From JAWVZB01 sp033722375 (GTDB lineage Bacteria > Actinomycetota > Nitriliruptoria > Nitriliruptorales > Nitriliruptoraceae), in assembly GCA_033722375.1 (NCBI GenBank), contig JAWVZB010000025.1, forward strand, positions 1 to 32,200: a stretch of DNA of 32,200 nt, read 5' to 3'. A program made the translations under genes and the position numbers. Shown piece after piece: positions 8,012 to 16,088 of the stretch; the first letter of the stretch is position 1; each line of letters begins with the position of its first letter. Under the pieces are notes generated by a model. The model did no database searches, was not told where the DNA came from, and saw only the letters and a list, made by a program, of their open reading frames with translations.

Positions 8012-8739
8012 CCGCCTCTCTCCTCGAGGTCGCGGAGGTCGAGCACCGCTCCGCTCTCGGGACGGGAGTCCACCACCCGCCAGATGTCCCGGGCCACGTC
8101 GTCGGGGTCGCGGAGCTCGCCGTCGGCGTGGAGGCGGCGGAACCGTTCCACCGGCGGGAAGTCGTCCTCGCTCTGCTCCCGGATCTCGGCTTGCATCTCG
8201 GTGGCGACCACCCCGGGGGCGATCGCGAGGACGGTGGCCCCGCCCCGCTCGCGCTGCTCTCCACCGACGGTCCTGACCCAGTGGTCCAGGGCCGCCTTGC
8301 CGGCGCAGTAGCCAGACCAGCCCGGATAGGGCGAGCTCGCCGCACCGGAGCTGATCATGACGAGCGTGCGCGCGTCCCCGAGGTGGGCGCTGGCGCGGAG
8401 GAAGCGGTCACCGAGCACCGGTCCCGCGGCGGCGTTCAGGACCACGTTCGTGGTGTAGTCGTGGTGATCCACCTCTCCGGCGAACCCGATCGGGGTCAGC
8501 GTGCCGGCACAGTGGAGCAGGACAGCTCGGACGTCGGTGCGGCCGTCGAGCTCGCGTTCGAAGGTCGCCGCGGCCGCATCCCATCCGTCGGTGGTGGACA
8601 GGTCGGCGGTCACGTGCGCGATCCCGTCCGCCCCCGACCGGCTGAGGTCGACCACCCGCGAGCCGTGCGGAGCATGGCTGGCGAGCGCACGGCCGATCCC
8701 GCGGGATCCGCCGGTGATGAAGACGATCGTGTCGGTCAT
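8008..8739 (-). CDS. Short-chain dehydrogenase/reductase (benzil/sepiapterin reductase-like)
   Basis: This 243-residue protein is a classical SDR. The nucleotide-binding motif GGSRGIG is at residues 10-16, an HCAG stretch replaces the usual NNAG near 77-80, and the active site shows Ser130/Ser131, Tyr144 and Lys148 (YCAGK). The C-terminal part (EMQAEIREQ, then FPPVERFRRLHADGEL) resembles the benzil reductase/sepiapterin reductase branch. It would reduce a carbonyl with NAD(P)H in the cytoplasm. A GGGTGG sequence precedes the ATG. It overlaps the racemase gene by four bases and lies 50 bases after the FAD-enzyme gene, so it is probably the third gene of a four-gene operon. The substrate is unknown. 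Confidence 0.88.
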   Translation of the reverse strand: MTDTIVFITGGSRGIGRALASHAPHGSRVVDLSRSGADGIAHVTADLSTTDGWDAAAATFERELDGRTDVRAVLLHCAGTLTPIGFAGEVDHHDYTTNVVLNAAAGPVLGDRFLRASAHLGDARTLVMISSGAASSPYPGWSGYCAGKAALDHWVRTVGGEQRERGGATVLAIAPGVVATEMQAEIREQSEDDFPPVERFRRLHADGELRDPDDVARDIWRVVDSRPESGAVLDLRDLEERGG

Positions 8740-8789
8740 ACCGCCACCCTATGAGCGCACGAAGCGCTCGTGACAACCGCCGGACGCGG

Positions 8790-10382
8790 CTACCCGAGGC
8801 CGAGCACCCCCGGGTTCATGATCCCGGCCGGGTCGACTGCCCTCTTGGCGGCAGCGAGTGCGTCCCCGAACCGGTCCGGACGCTGCCGCTCGTACCACGG
8901 GACGTGGTCGCGCCCGACCGCGTGGTGATGGGTGATGGTTCCGCCTGCCGCCAGGATGACGTCCGAGGCGGCCGCCTTGATCTCGTCCCACTGGGCGAGG
9001 CGTTCCCCGGGTCGCCCCGGGGCGATCACGGTGAAGTACGGCGCGGCACCGTCGGGGTAGACGTGCGTGAGGCGGAGCCCGACCACCGCCTCCCCGCAGA
9101 CCTCGGCGGCGGCTCGCGACAGCGCGTCACGGACCGCGGCGACGAAGCCGTCGAACGCATCCCACGTCACCGCGGTCTCGAGCGTCTCGACCACCATGCC
9201 GAGGCGCACCAGCGCGTCACGGAGGTAGGGGGCACGCAGGAACGTCTCGCGCCAGGCGCCTTCGCCGCCCTCGGCGGTCCCGGTGCGGTCGCCTTCGCGG
9301 ACGACGGGATCGTCGTGCGCCCCGCCGTGGTCGCGACACAGTTCGAGGCCCCGGTCGATCCAGGCTCCGAGCGGATGATCGGCCGACTCGAAACCGAGGA
9401 CCAGGACCGCGCCCGAGCCGTCGCCAGCGCCGGACAGCGCGGCCTCGGTGGGATCGAGGAGCCGGCAGTTGGCCGGGTCGAGCCCCGACTGTCCGAGCGC
9501 CCGGACCGCGCGGGCACCCGCGGCGACGTCCGCGAACCGCACGGTCGCGCTGGCGCGGTGGACGGGGCGTGGCTGGACGCGCATCCAGGCGCTCGTGATC
9601 ACCCCGAGCGTGCCCTCGCTGCCGAGCAGCAGGCGGTCGGGTGACGGCCCCGCGCCCGAGCCGGGGAGGCGTCGCGAGACCCACTCCCCCGCCGGTGTGA
9701 TGGCCGTGATCGCCTCGGTCATGTCGTCGATGTGGGTCAGTCGCGTGGCGTAGTGGCCGCCGGCACGGGTCGCGAGCCAGCCGCCGAGCGTGGAGAACTC
9801 CCACGACTGCGGGAAGTGACGGAGGGTGAGGCCGTGCGGCCGGAGCTGATCCTCGATCTCGGGACCGCGCGCCCCGGCCTGGATGCGTGCGGCGCGGGAC
9901 ACGCCGTCGACCTCGAGCACCCGCGACACGCGCGACAGGTCGAGCGACACGGCCGCTCGAGCGCCTCTCGGCTCGACGCCACCGACCACCGACGTGCCAC
10001 CCCCGAAGGGCACCACGTCCACGCCCTCGTCGGAGGCCCAGTCGAGCAACCGCGCGACCCCCTGAGGGCTCTCGGGGTAGGCGACGGCGTCCGGGGGGTT
10101 CGCCGCTCGCCCCTCGACCGCGCGCACGACGTCGCGGAACGCCTGCCCGTGGCCGTGGAACAGCCGGTCCTCCGGGGTGGCGGACACCTCGACGGCGAGC
10201 GCATCGGGGATCGAGACGCGCGGCTCGGCGACCTCGACGTCGCCCACCTCCGGAGCCGGGAGCGCCTCGGTCGGCGCGGTCGAGAACCGCTCGGCCAGCA
10301 TGGACCCGAGTCCGTCGAGGGCCTCGCCGCCGAGCTGCTCGTCCACCCATCCCCATCCCCACCAGCTCCGGCGCCGGGTCAT
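8790..10382 (-). CDS. AGPS-like FAD-binding oxidase/transferase (alkyldihydroxyacetonephosphate synthase family)
   Basis: This 530-residue flavoprotein has a FAD_binding_4 domain (about 95-280; PFGGGTSVVGG, and HFPQSWEFSTLGGWLATRAGGH) and a FAD-oxidase C domain. Features of alkyl-DHAP synthase are present: the FPQSWEFSTLGGW block, LLGSEGTLGVIT, the THVYPDGAAPYFT stretch that carries the active-site Tyr in the family, and a His triplet at 485-487. Alkyl-DHAP synthase exchanges the acyl chain of acyl-DHAP for a fatty alcohol, forming an ether lipid. Bacterial relatives also include 2-hydroxyacid oxidases, so the reaction is inferred. The N-terminal WWGWGW stretch is typical of actinobacterial members. 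Its ATG overlaps the stop of the upstream hydrolase by four bases. Confidence 0.85.
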   Translation of the reverse strand: MTRRRSWWGWGWVDEQLGGEALDGLGSMLAERFSTAPTEALPAPEVGDVEVAEPRVSIPDALAVEVSATPEDRLFHGHGQAFRDVVRAVEGRAANPPDAVAYPESPQGVARLLDWASDEGVDVVPFGGGTSVVGGVEPRGARAAVSLDLSRVSRVLEVDGVSRAARIQAGARGPEIEDQLRPHGLTLRHFPQSWEFSTLGGWLATRAGGHYATRLTHIDDMTEAITAITPAGEWVSRRLPGSGAGPSPDRLLLGSEGTLGVITSAWMRVQPRPVHRASATVRFADVAAGARAVRALGQSGLDPANCRLLDPTEAALSGAGDGSGAVLVLGFESADHPLGAWIDRGLELCRDHGGAHDDPVVREGDRTGTAEGGEGAWRETFLRAPYLRDALVRLGMVVETLETAVTWDAFDGFVAAVRDALSRAAAEVCGEAVVGLRLTHVYPDGAAPYFTVIAPGRPGERLAQWDEIKAAASDVILAAGGTITHHHAVGRDHVPWYERQRPDRFGDALAAAKRAVDPAGIMNPGVLGLG

Positions 10383-11206
10383 GGTGTTGCTCGCTCAGCG
10401 GCCACGAACCCCGCGAGCCGTGCGACGTAGCGGCGCCAGCCCTGCTCGGGGAACCCGTGCGCCATGCCGGCGAACAGCTCGAAGTCGGCATCCGGGAGGG
10501 CGTCGGCCAACCGACGGGACTCCGCGACGGGGACCACCGGGTCGAGCTCGCCGGCGAGCACCAGCGCCGGACACGAGATGCGGTCGAGCACGCCGCTGGC
10601 GTCGTGGCTGCGGCAGGCGGACGACAGCGCCAGGTGACGCTGGACACGGTCGGAGGCGTCCGGGGCGCCCCCGAGCCGCAGGAGCAGTCGACGCTTCCAA
10701 CGCTCGGCCCCGGTGTAGGAGGTGTCGATCGCGTCGCGGTAGAAGGCGCGCCACCGACCAGCGGTCACGTACCGGTCCCACCGCTTGATGACCTCGCGGA
10801 GGTGGTCCCCCGCGGTCGCAGACGTCGCGCTCAGCACGACGCGGGAGACGAGGTCGGGGCGGGCGGCGACCAGATGCTGGGCCACCATCCCCCCCATGGA
10901 GTGACCGGTGACCGCGACGGGGGGCTCGCAGGTCGCCTCGATCGTCTCGGCCACGTCGACCGCCAGGGTGGCGGTGGTGAGCTCTGGTGGCAGCGGTGAG
11001 CGGTACGACAGCACCACGAGCCGCAACGACTGGAGTGGCTTCGGGAGCTCGGGGAGCGCCTCGCGGGCACGGTCGTCGGTGACGGGGGCCAGCCCGTCCG
11101 AGAGCCCGGACAGCGCCACCACCGTGGGGCCCGCAGGGTCCCCGAGCTCGATGTAGGGGACCGTGCCCGCGGCGACGACCACCTCGTCCACACGGGCGTC
11201 GACCAC
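10379..11206 (-). CDS. Alpha/beta hydrolase
   Basis: This 275-residue protein has the alpha/beta-hydrolase fold: nucleophile elbow GHSMGG with Ser103, a late Asp in LAGELDPVVP, and the catalytic His in GMAHGFPEQGW. It would hydrolyse an ester, thioester or related bond in a small substrate. The reading frame extends to 11749 but that part is the shadow of the protease gene; I chose the GTG at 11206, which has AGAGG 7 bases upstream and starts just where family-like sequence begins. A GTG at 11191 is an alternative. A TAGGGT -10 candidate (11233-11238) lies upstream. It is the first gene of the likely operon running to 6869. Confidence 0.85.
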   Translation of the reverse strand: MVDARVDEVVVAAGTVPYIELGDPAGPTVVALSGLSDGLAPVTDDRAREALPELPKPLQSLRLVVLSYRSPLPPELTTATLAVDVAETIEATCEPPVAVTGHSMGGMVAQHLVAARPDLVSRVVLSATSATAGDHLREVIKRWDRYVTAGRWRAFYRDAIDTSYTGAERWKRRLLLRLGGAPDASDRVQRHLALSSACRSHDASGVLDRISCPALVLAGELDPVVPVAESRRLADALPDADFELFAGMAHGFPEQGWRRYVARLAGFVAAERATP

Positions 11207-11232
11207 GGACCGACCTCTGTCAGGAGGACGCG

Positions 11233-11238
11233 ACCCTA
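11233..11238 (-). promoter_or_regulatory. Candidate -10 box (TAGGGT) for the hydrolase operon
   Basis: TAGGGT on the minus strand fits the actinobacterial TANNNT -10 pattern and would start transcription about 20 bases before the hydrolase GTG, leaving room for AGAGG. No clear -35 box is seen. Confidence 0.35.
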
Positions 11239-11302
11239 GTGCAGGTGGGAACGCTCCCCCAGGCCCCGGGGGAAGTGGTGCGAGCGGTACCGTGCGCCGC
11301 CG

Positions 11303-12202
11303 ATGGATCACGACGAACGCCCCGAAGGCGATGGCGAGCCACCCGGCGACTACTTCGTCACCGTCGACCCGACCGACCTCCCGGCGAGCTCCCCGCCCCG
11401 ACCGGCCGGATCGGGGCGCTGGCTCGCGATCCTGGCGGTGCTCCTCGTCTCGCTCGGAGCTGCGATCGCGATCACGGCCGTGCTCCTCCCGACGGAGGAC
11501 GACGACAGCGCGGTGGCGAGCTCCCGACCAGCGGGTGGGCCGGTCGTCGAGGACGGCTTCAAGCTGTGGGCCACCAACGACGACGGCTCGCCCGTCCGCT
11601 GGAACTCCTGCGAGCCGCTCCGCTGGGTGCTCAACTCCTCCGGTGCCCCGCCGGGCGCGATGGCCGATCTGGAGGCAGCGATGACCTCGATCACCGACGC
11701 CTCGGGCCTCCGGTTCGACTTCGTGGGACACACCGACGAGCGCCCCCACGGCTCGCGTTCGCCCTACCAGCCCAACCGCTACGGCAGCGAGCAGTGGGCA
11801 CCCGTGCTCGTGGCCTGGTCACCTGCTGGCGAGAACGAGTTGCCGCTCGGCCAGCGCGACCGGGCCGTGGCGATCCCGCTCGCGGTCGGCGACGAAGCCG
11901 CGACGGTGTTCGTCTCGGGTCAGGTCGTCTTCAACAGCGACCGGATGCTGCAGCCCGGCTTCGGGGATCGCGCCCACTCGCTCGGTGCGACCGCGATGCA
12001 CGAGCTCGGTCACCTGATCGGGCTCGACCACGTCTCTGACCCCGACCAGCTCATGTTCGCCCACCCCCATCTGGGACCCGTCCGCTGGGGCGAAGGCGAC
12101 CGGCGCGGACTGGCAGCCGTCGGCGAAGACGCTGGCTGCGTGGAGGTTCCCACTCCCCGCCCGGTGGACGTCACCTACGTCCCCGACTTCGGGGACGAGT
12201 AG
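11303..12202 (+). CDS. Membrane-anchored matrixin-like metalloprotease
   Basis: This 299-residue protein has a 38-residue acidic/Pro-rich N-terminal tail, one transmembrane helix at about 40-62, and an extracellular region. The metzincin zinc site HELGHLIGLDH is at 233-243 (ligands His233, His237, His243; catalytic Glu234), followed by LMF, the Met-turn candidate. This is the signature of M10-like peptidases. With only one N-terminal helix and no cleavable signal, it is expected to be an Nin-Cout membrane protein cutting extracytoplasmic proteins. No propeptide cysteine switch is evident. There is no Shine-Dalgarno sequence before the ATG, but TACCGT lies 9 bases upstream, so a leaderless or nearly leaderless mRNA is possible. 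The target is unknown. Confidence 0.85.
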   Translation: MDHDERPEGDGEPPGDYFVTVDPTDLPASSPPRPAGSGRWLAILAVLLVSLGAAIAITAVLLPTEDDDSAVASSRPAGGPVVEDGFKLWATNDDGSPVRWNSCEPLRWVLNSSGAPPGAMADLEAAMTSITDASGLRFDFVGHTDERPHGSRSPYQPNRYGSEQWAPVLVAWSPAGENELPLGQRDRAVAIPLAVGDEAATVFVSGQVVFNSDRMLQPGFGDRAHSLGATAMHELGHLIGLDHVSDPDQLMFAHPHLGPVRWGEGDRRGLAAVGEDAGCVEVPTPRPVDVTYVPDFGDE

Positions 12203-12228
12203 CGCCGCCGCGGGTGGAAGTCCGCCCC

Positions 12229-12651
12229 TCAGGCGGGCTGCCGCAGGGGCGACGGCGCCGCACGCTCCTCACGAGCACGCTCGAGGAGCTGCCGACAACG
12301 CTCGGCGTAGAGGGCGACCGCCACGAGCGGGATGCTCTCTTCGGCCTCGTCGTGCCGGACGACCGTCGATGCGCCGGCCGCGAGGTAGCGGTCGTTGTGC
12401 TCGCCCACCACGACGACCGGGACGTGCACGTTGCGCCAACCGCCCACCCGGATGCTGCCGAGCAGTGAGCACTCGGTGTCTTCTGACAGGAGGTCGATCA
12501 CGACGAGTTCGGGGCGTGTGTCGAGGTAGGCGCGGAGGGGATCCTCGCCCATCGATGGAACCACCGCGGTGAAGCCCGCCTGCTCGAGCTGTCGCTTGTA
12601 CTCGCGAGCGTCGGATTCGAACTCTGCGATGACCAGTGCGGTTGCATCCAT
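12229..12651 (-). CDS. Stand-alone receiver-like (REC) protein, atypical
   Basis: This 140-residue protein resembles a response-regulator receiver domain: LVIAEFESDAREYKRQLEQAGF at the start, LVVIDLL with the phospho-acceptor candidate Asp53, VPVVVVGE, and a GASTVV strand. It lacks two expected features: the acidic pair after the first strand is E-F-E, and the conserved Lys of the fifth strand is replaced by Arg (VVRHDE). It may therefore be unphosphorylated or work by binding. No output domain is present; the C-terminus is a charged helix. The ATG at 12651 is chosen because GGGGAA lies just upstream; the longer frame to 12744 has no family-like sequence. No kinase gene is nearby. Confidence 0.7.
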   Translation of the reverse strand: MDATALVIAEFESDAREYKRQLEQAGFTAVVPSMGEDPLRAYLDTRPELVVIDLLSEDTECSLLGSIRVGGWRNVHVPVVVVGEHNDRYLAAGASTVVRHDEAEESIPLVAVALYAERCRQLLERAREERAAPSPLRQPA

Positions 12652-12831
12652 ATGTTCCCCGTGCCTTCCATGGGCGTCTCCAGGAAACATCGGCGTCACC
12701 GGGGCGCCGCTGCGTAGCTCGGACGAGCCGTTCTGTGGGTTCACTCGATGTACGAGGCGGCTAGTCCTACTGGTCGGTGACGCGGTAGTCCACCGTCGTC
12801 GAGACGGGACCAGCGACGAGCCTGAAAGGGC

Positions 12832-13116
12832 TCAGATGGCCTCGAGCTCCTCGATCTCGCGGGCGAGGTCCAAGTCCTTGGTGGTGACCCCACCCGCGCT
12901 GTGGGTCGTCAGCGTCACGTTGACAGTGGTGTAGGAGTTGTGCAGGTCCGGATGGTGGTTGGCGGCGTCGGCCTTGGCGGCGACCGCGTTGATGAACCCG
13001 ACGGCATCCATGAACTCGTCGAACTCGAACGTCTTCGTGATGGCATCGTCCTCGAACGACCAACCGTCGAGGTCGGTCAGCCGTTGCTCGATCTGTTCGG
13101 AAGGCAAGGTGTCCAT
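12832..13116 (-). CDS. phhB: Pterin-4a-carbinolamine dehydratase
   Basis: This 94-residue protein has the size and motifs of 4a-hydroxytetrahydrobiopterin dehydratase, which returns the oxidised pterin cofactor to use after aromatic amino acid hydroxylation. The catalytic histidines are His54 and His55 (in NHHPDL) and His72, with the same spacing as His61, His62 and His79 of the mammalian enzyme. The N-terminal half shows W19 and KTFEFDEFMDAVGFINAVA. I chose the ATG at 13116; the longer frame to 13200 runs into the divergent gene. Shine-Dalgarno pairing is weak. No phenylalanine hydroxylase gene is in the window, as is common for bacterial members whose partner is unknown. Confidence 0.9.
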   Translation of the reverse strand: MDTLPSEQIEQRLTDLDGWSFEDDAITKTFEFDEFMDAVGFINAVAAKADAANHHPDLHNSYTTVNVTLTTHSAGGVTTKDLDLAREIEELEAI

Positions 13117-13198
13117 GCCACGTTGGTAGCAGTAGTGGCCGCCGAACGCGACCGACGAACGGGCGACCCACCAGGAGCAGGCCCCATGAGGAGGAGCC

Positions 13199-13603
13199 AT
13201 GACAGATCACACCGAGTTCATCCAGGAACACCACCGCGCGGTGCTGCACACCTACCGGGAGGATGGTTCGCCGCAACTGTCCCCGGTCGTGGTGGTGGTC
13301 GATGACGAGGGCAGGCCACTGATCTCGACCCGCGAGACCGCAGTCAAGGCCAAGAACCTCGCCCGAGACCCGCGGCTGTCGCTGTGCGTGTTCACCGACG
13401 AGTTCTACGGGCCGTGGATCCGGGTCGACGGGCAAGCCGAGATCGTCCACCTGCCCGACGCGATGGACCTGCTCGTCGACTACTACCGGCGCGCCCGTGG
13501 GGAGCACGACGACTGGGAGGAGTACGAGCAGGCGATGCGCGACCAGCGCCGGGTCATCATCCGGGTGGACGTCGAGGAGGTCGGACCGAGCGAATCTGGC
13601 TGA
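13199..13603 (+). CDS. PPOX-class (F420- or FMN-dependent) oxidoreductase-family protein
   Basis: This 134-residue protein has the split beta-barrel pattern of the pyridoxamine-5'-phosphate oxidase-like/F420-dependent superfamily: HTYREDGSPQLSPV, a strand ending PLISTRETAVKAKNLARDPRLSLCVF and PWIRVDGQAEIV. Actinobacterial members of this size usually bind deazaflavin F420 or FMN and reduce diverse substrates, or act as F420/haem binding proteins. GAGGAG lies 3 bases before the ATG. It is divergent from the dehydratase gene with an 82-base gap and precedes the acyl-CoA dehydrogenase pair by about 50 bases on the same strand, so it may lead that transcript. The cofactor cannot be decided from sequence. 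Confidence 0.82.
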   Translation: MTDHTEFIQEHHRAVLHTYREDGSPQLSPVVVVVDDEGRPLISTRETAVKAKNLARDPRLSLCVFTDEFYGPWIRVDGQAEIVHLPDAMDLLVDYYRRARGEHDDWEEYEQAMRDQRRVIIRVDVEEVGPSESG

Positions 13604-13650
13604 GGCACCGTCTTGTGGAACACTCGTGGGGCACCGACAGGGACCACGAG

Positions 13651-14856
13651 TTGACCACCACCGACACGCCCACTGACACCCCCACCGTCAGCACCGACCC
13701 GTTCGGCGAGCACCACGAAGAGCTCCGGCGCTCGATCCGCCGTTTCGTCGCGGACGAGCTCGCTCCGCACGCCGAGGAGTGGGAACGGGACGGCTGGTTC
13801 GCGGACTGGGTGTTCCCACGCATGGGTGAGCTCGGCTTCCTCGGCCTGACCGTGCCCGAGGAGTACGGGGGCCAGGGCGCCGACTACTGGGCCACCGTCG
13901 TCCTCGGCGAGGAGATCATGGGCTGCGGGAACGGCTCGGTCCCGATGGCCGTCGCCGCCCACACCGACATGGCCACACCCCCGATCCTCAAGTTTGGGAC
14001 CGAGGAACAGAAGCAGGCCTACCTCGCACCCGCCGTGCGGGGCGAGAAGATCGCGTGCATCGGCATCACCGAGCCCGAGGCCGGCTCCAACGTCGCGGGC
14101 ATCCGCACGCACGCGAAGCGCGACGGCCGCGACTGGATCATCAACGGCTCCAAGATGTTCATCACCAACGGGGTGCGTGGCGACTTCGTGACCATGGTCG
14201 TGCGCACCGGAGAGCCCGGCACGACCCCCGACGGCCAACCCGACCCGTGGTCGGGGATCTCGCTGTTCCTCGTGGACACCGACCTCGAGGGCTTCGAGGT
14301 CGCCAAGAAGCTCGACAAGGTCGGGATGCGATCGTCCGACACCGCGCTGATCTACCTCACGAACGTCCGGGTTCCCGAGGAGGCCCTGCTCGGGGTCGAA
14401 GGACAGGGGTTCAAGCAGATCATGTGGGAGCTCCAGGGCGAGCGGCTGATCGCCTCGATCCAGGCGGTGGCCGGGGCGCAGCGGACCTTCGAGGCCACCC
14501 TCGAGTACACCCGGCAGCGCGAGGCGTTCGGCCGCTCGATCGCGAGCTTCCAGGTCAACCGACACAAGCTCGTGGACATGGCCACCCAGATCGAGGCCTG
14601 CCGACGGCTCCTCTACGACTGTTGCGACAAGTGGAACCGCGGCATCTACGCCATCACCGAGATCGCCCAGTGCAAGCTCGCGTGCGCCACGATGAGCTTC
14701 GAGATCGCCGACGCCGCACTCCAACTCCACGGCGGGTTCGGCTACTCCGAGGACTCCCGCATCGCCAGGACCTGGCGGGACAGCCGGCTCGGACGCATCG
14801 GTGGCGGCACCGACGAGGTCCAGCGCGAGATCATCTCCAAGCTGATGGGACTCTGA
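13651..14856 (+). CDS. Acyl-CoA dehydrogenase (LCAD/IVD type), first of a tandem pair
   Basis: This protein of about 401 residues is a standard-length acyl-CoA dehydrogenase. It has a flavin motif (ITEPEAGSNVAGIRT), INGSKMFITNG, RQREAFGRSIASFQVNRHKLVDMA and the C-terminal IGGGTDEVQREIISKLMGL. Because Gly replaces Glu in the late motif, the catalytic base is expected on helix G, as in long-chain and isovaleryl-CoA dehydrogenases; Glu264 in QGERLIAS is the candidate. The start is uncertain. TTG at 13651 has AGGGA 7 bases upstream and gives a Thr/Asp-rich N-terminus like that of the next protein; GTG at 13615 (413 residues) has GAGG 9 bases upstream. Its stop overlaps the next start (TGATG), so the pair is coupled. 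Confidence 0.88.
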   Translation: MTTTDTPTDTPTVSTDPFGEHHEELRRSIRRFVADELAPHAEEWERDGWFADWVFPRMGELGFLGLTVPEEYGGQGADYWATVVLGEEIMGCGNGSVPMAVAAHTDMATPPILKFGTEEQKQAYLAPAVRGEKIACIGITEPEAGSNVAGIRTHAKRDGRDWIINGSKMFITNGVRGDFVTMVVRTGEPGTTPDGQPDPWSGISLFLVDTDLEGFEVAKKLDKVGMRSSDTALIYLTNVRVPEEALLGVEGQGFKQIMWELQGERLIASIQAVAGAQRTFEATLEYTRQREAFGRSIASFQVNRHKLVDMATQIEACRRLLYDCCDKWNRGIYAITEIAQCKLACATMSFEIADAALQLHGGFGYSEDSRIARTWRDSRLGRIGGGTDEVQREIISKLMGL

Positions 14857-16088
14857 TGTCAGACGCGAGCACGATCGACCTGACCCCGACCACCTCCGCC
14901 GACGAGTCGGCCATCCCGCTCTACCGCGACGAGCACGACGCCCTGCGCGAGTCAGCACGACGCTTCGTCGAGGCCGAGATCGCCCCGAACGTCGAGCAGT
15001 GGGAACAGGACGAGGACTTCCCGCGTGAGCTGTTCGCCGCGGTCGGCGAGGCCGGCTTCTTCGGCCTCAAGTTCTCCCCCGAGTGGGGCGGGTCGGGGCC
15101 GGACCTGCTCGCCCAGGCGGTGTGGATCGAGGAGCTCGCCAGAGGTGGATCCGGGGGCGTCGCCGCCGACCTCGGCGCCCACAGCGACCTCGCCGCGCTC
15201 TACGTCTCCCGGGCCGGCACGGACGAGCAGAAAGAGCGCTACCTCGCCCCGTCCATCACCGGCGAGCTGATCGGGGCGCTCGCGATCACCGAGCCCGATG
15301 CTGGCAGCGACGTGGCCAGCATCCGCACGCGCGCTCGCCGCGAGGGCGACGGATGGGTGCTCGACGGCGCCAAGACCTACATCACCAACGGTGCCTGGTG
15401 CGACTACGCGGTCGTGGCGGCCAAGGTGTCGCCGGAGGACGGCGGGGCGGACGACCCCCACGGGCAGGTGACCCTGTTCCTGGTCGACGCCGACGCCGAC
15501 GGCTTCGAGCAGAGCCGTCTCCGCATGCTCGGCTGGCGGACGTCGCACACCGGCGAGTTGCACTTCGACAGCGTCCGCCTCGGGGAGGAGCAGCTCCTCG
15601 GGAAGGTGGGCGGGGCGTTCGGCCTCATCATGCAGAACTTCGCCTGGGAGCGGCTGTCGATGTCGCTCGGGGCGGTGGCCGGGGCCGAGCGGACCCTCGA
15701 GGCGGCCATCTCCTACGCGAAGGAGCGTGAGGCGTTCGGTCGGCCGGTCGCGAAGTTCCAGGTGTGGCGACACCGGTTCGCGGACCTCGGCACCGAGATC
15801 GCGAAGGGCCGCGCCCTCACCGAGCACGCGCTGCGCCTCCACGTGCAGGGGGTCGAGGGTGGCGACGTCGATCGCTCCGAGATCGTCCGTGCCACCGCGA
15901 TGGCGAAGCTGTTCACCCAGCGCATGGCGTTCGAGGTCGCCGACGAGTGCGTCCAGGTGCACGGTGGATCGGGCTACATGATGGAGTACCCCGCGCAGCG
16001 GTTCTGGCGCGACGCCCGCCTCGGTCCCATCGGTGGCGGTACCGACGAGATCATGCGGGAGATCGTCGCGAAGACCTACGGCCTGTGA
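14856..16088 (+). CDS. Acyl-CoA dehydrogenase (LCAD/IVD type), second of a tandem pair
   Basis: This 410-residue flavoprotein parallels its upstream neighbour: ITEPDAGSDVASIRT, DGAKTYITNGAW, EREAFGRPVAKFQVWRHRFADL, VHGGSGYMMEYP and the terminal IGGGTDEIMREIVAKTYGL. The catalytic Glu is again expected on helix G (Glu265 in FAWERLSMS). The shared order of motifs suggests the two genes arose by duplication, but many residues differ, so their substrates are probably different. The ATG shares one base with the upstream stop, and its own stop overlaps the GNAT start by four bases (GTGA), giving a coupled three-gene unit. The reaction is oxidation of an acyl-CoA to an enoyl-CoA; chain type is unknown. 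Confidence 0.92.
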   Translation: MSDASTIDLTPTTSADESAIPLYRDEHDALRESARRFVEAEIAPNVEQWEQDEDFPRELFAAVGEAGFFGLKFSPEWGGSGPDLLAQAVWIEELARGGSGGVAADLGAHSDLAALYVSRAGTDEQKERYLAPSITGELIGALAITEPDAGSDVASIRTRARREGDGWVLDGAKTYITNGAWCDYAVVAAKVSPEDGGADDPHGQVTLFLVDADADGFEQSRLRMLGWRTSHTGELHFDSVRLGEEQLLGKVGGAFGLIMQNFAWERLSMSLGAVAGAERTLEAAISYAKEREAFGRPVAKFQVWRHRFADLGTEIAKGRALTEHALRLHVQGVEGGDVDRSEIVRATAMAKLFTQRMAFEVADECVQVHGGSGYMMEYPAQRFWRDARLGPIGGGTDEIMREIVAKTYGL

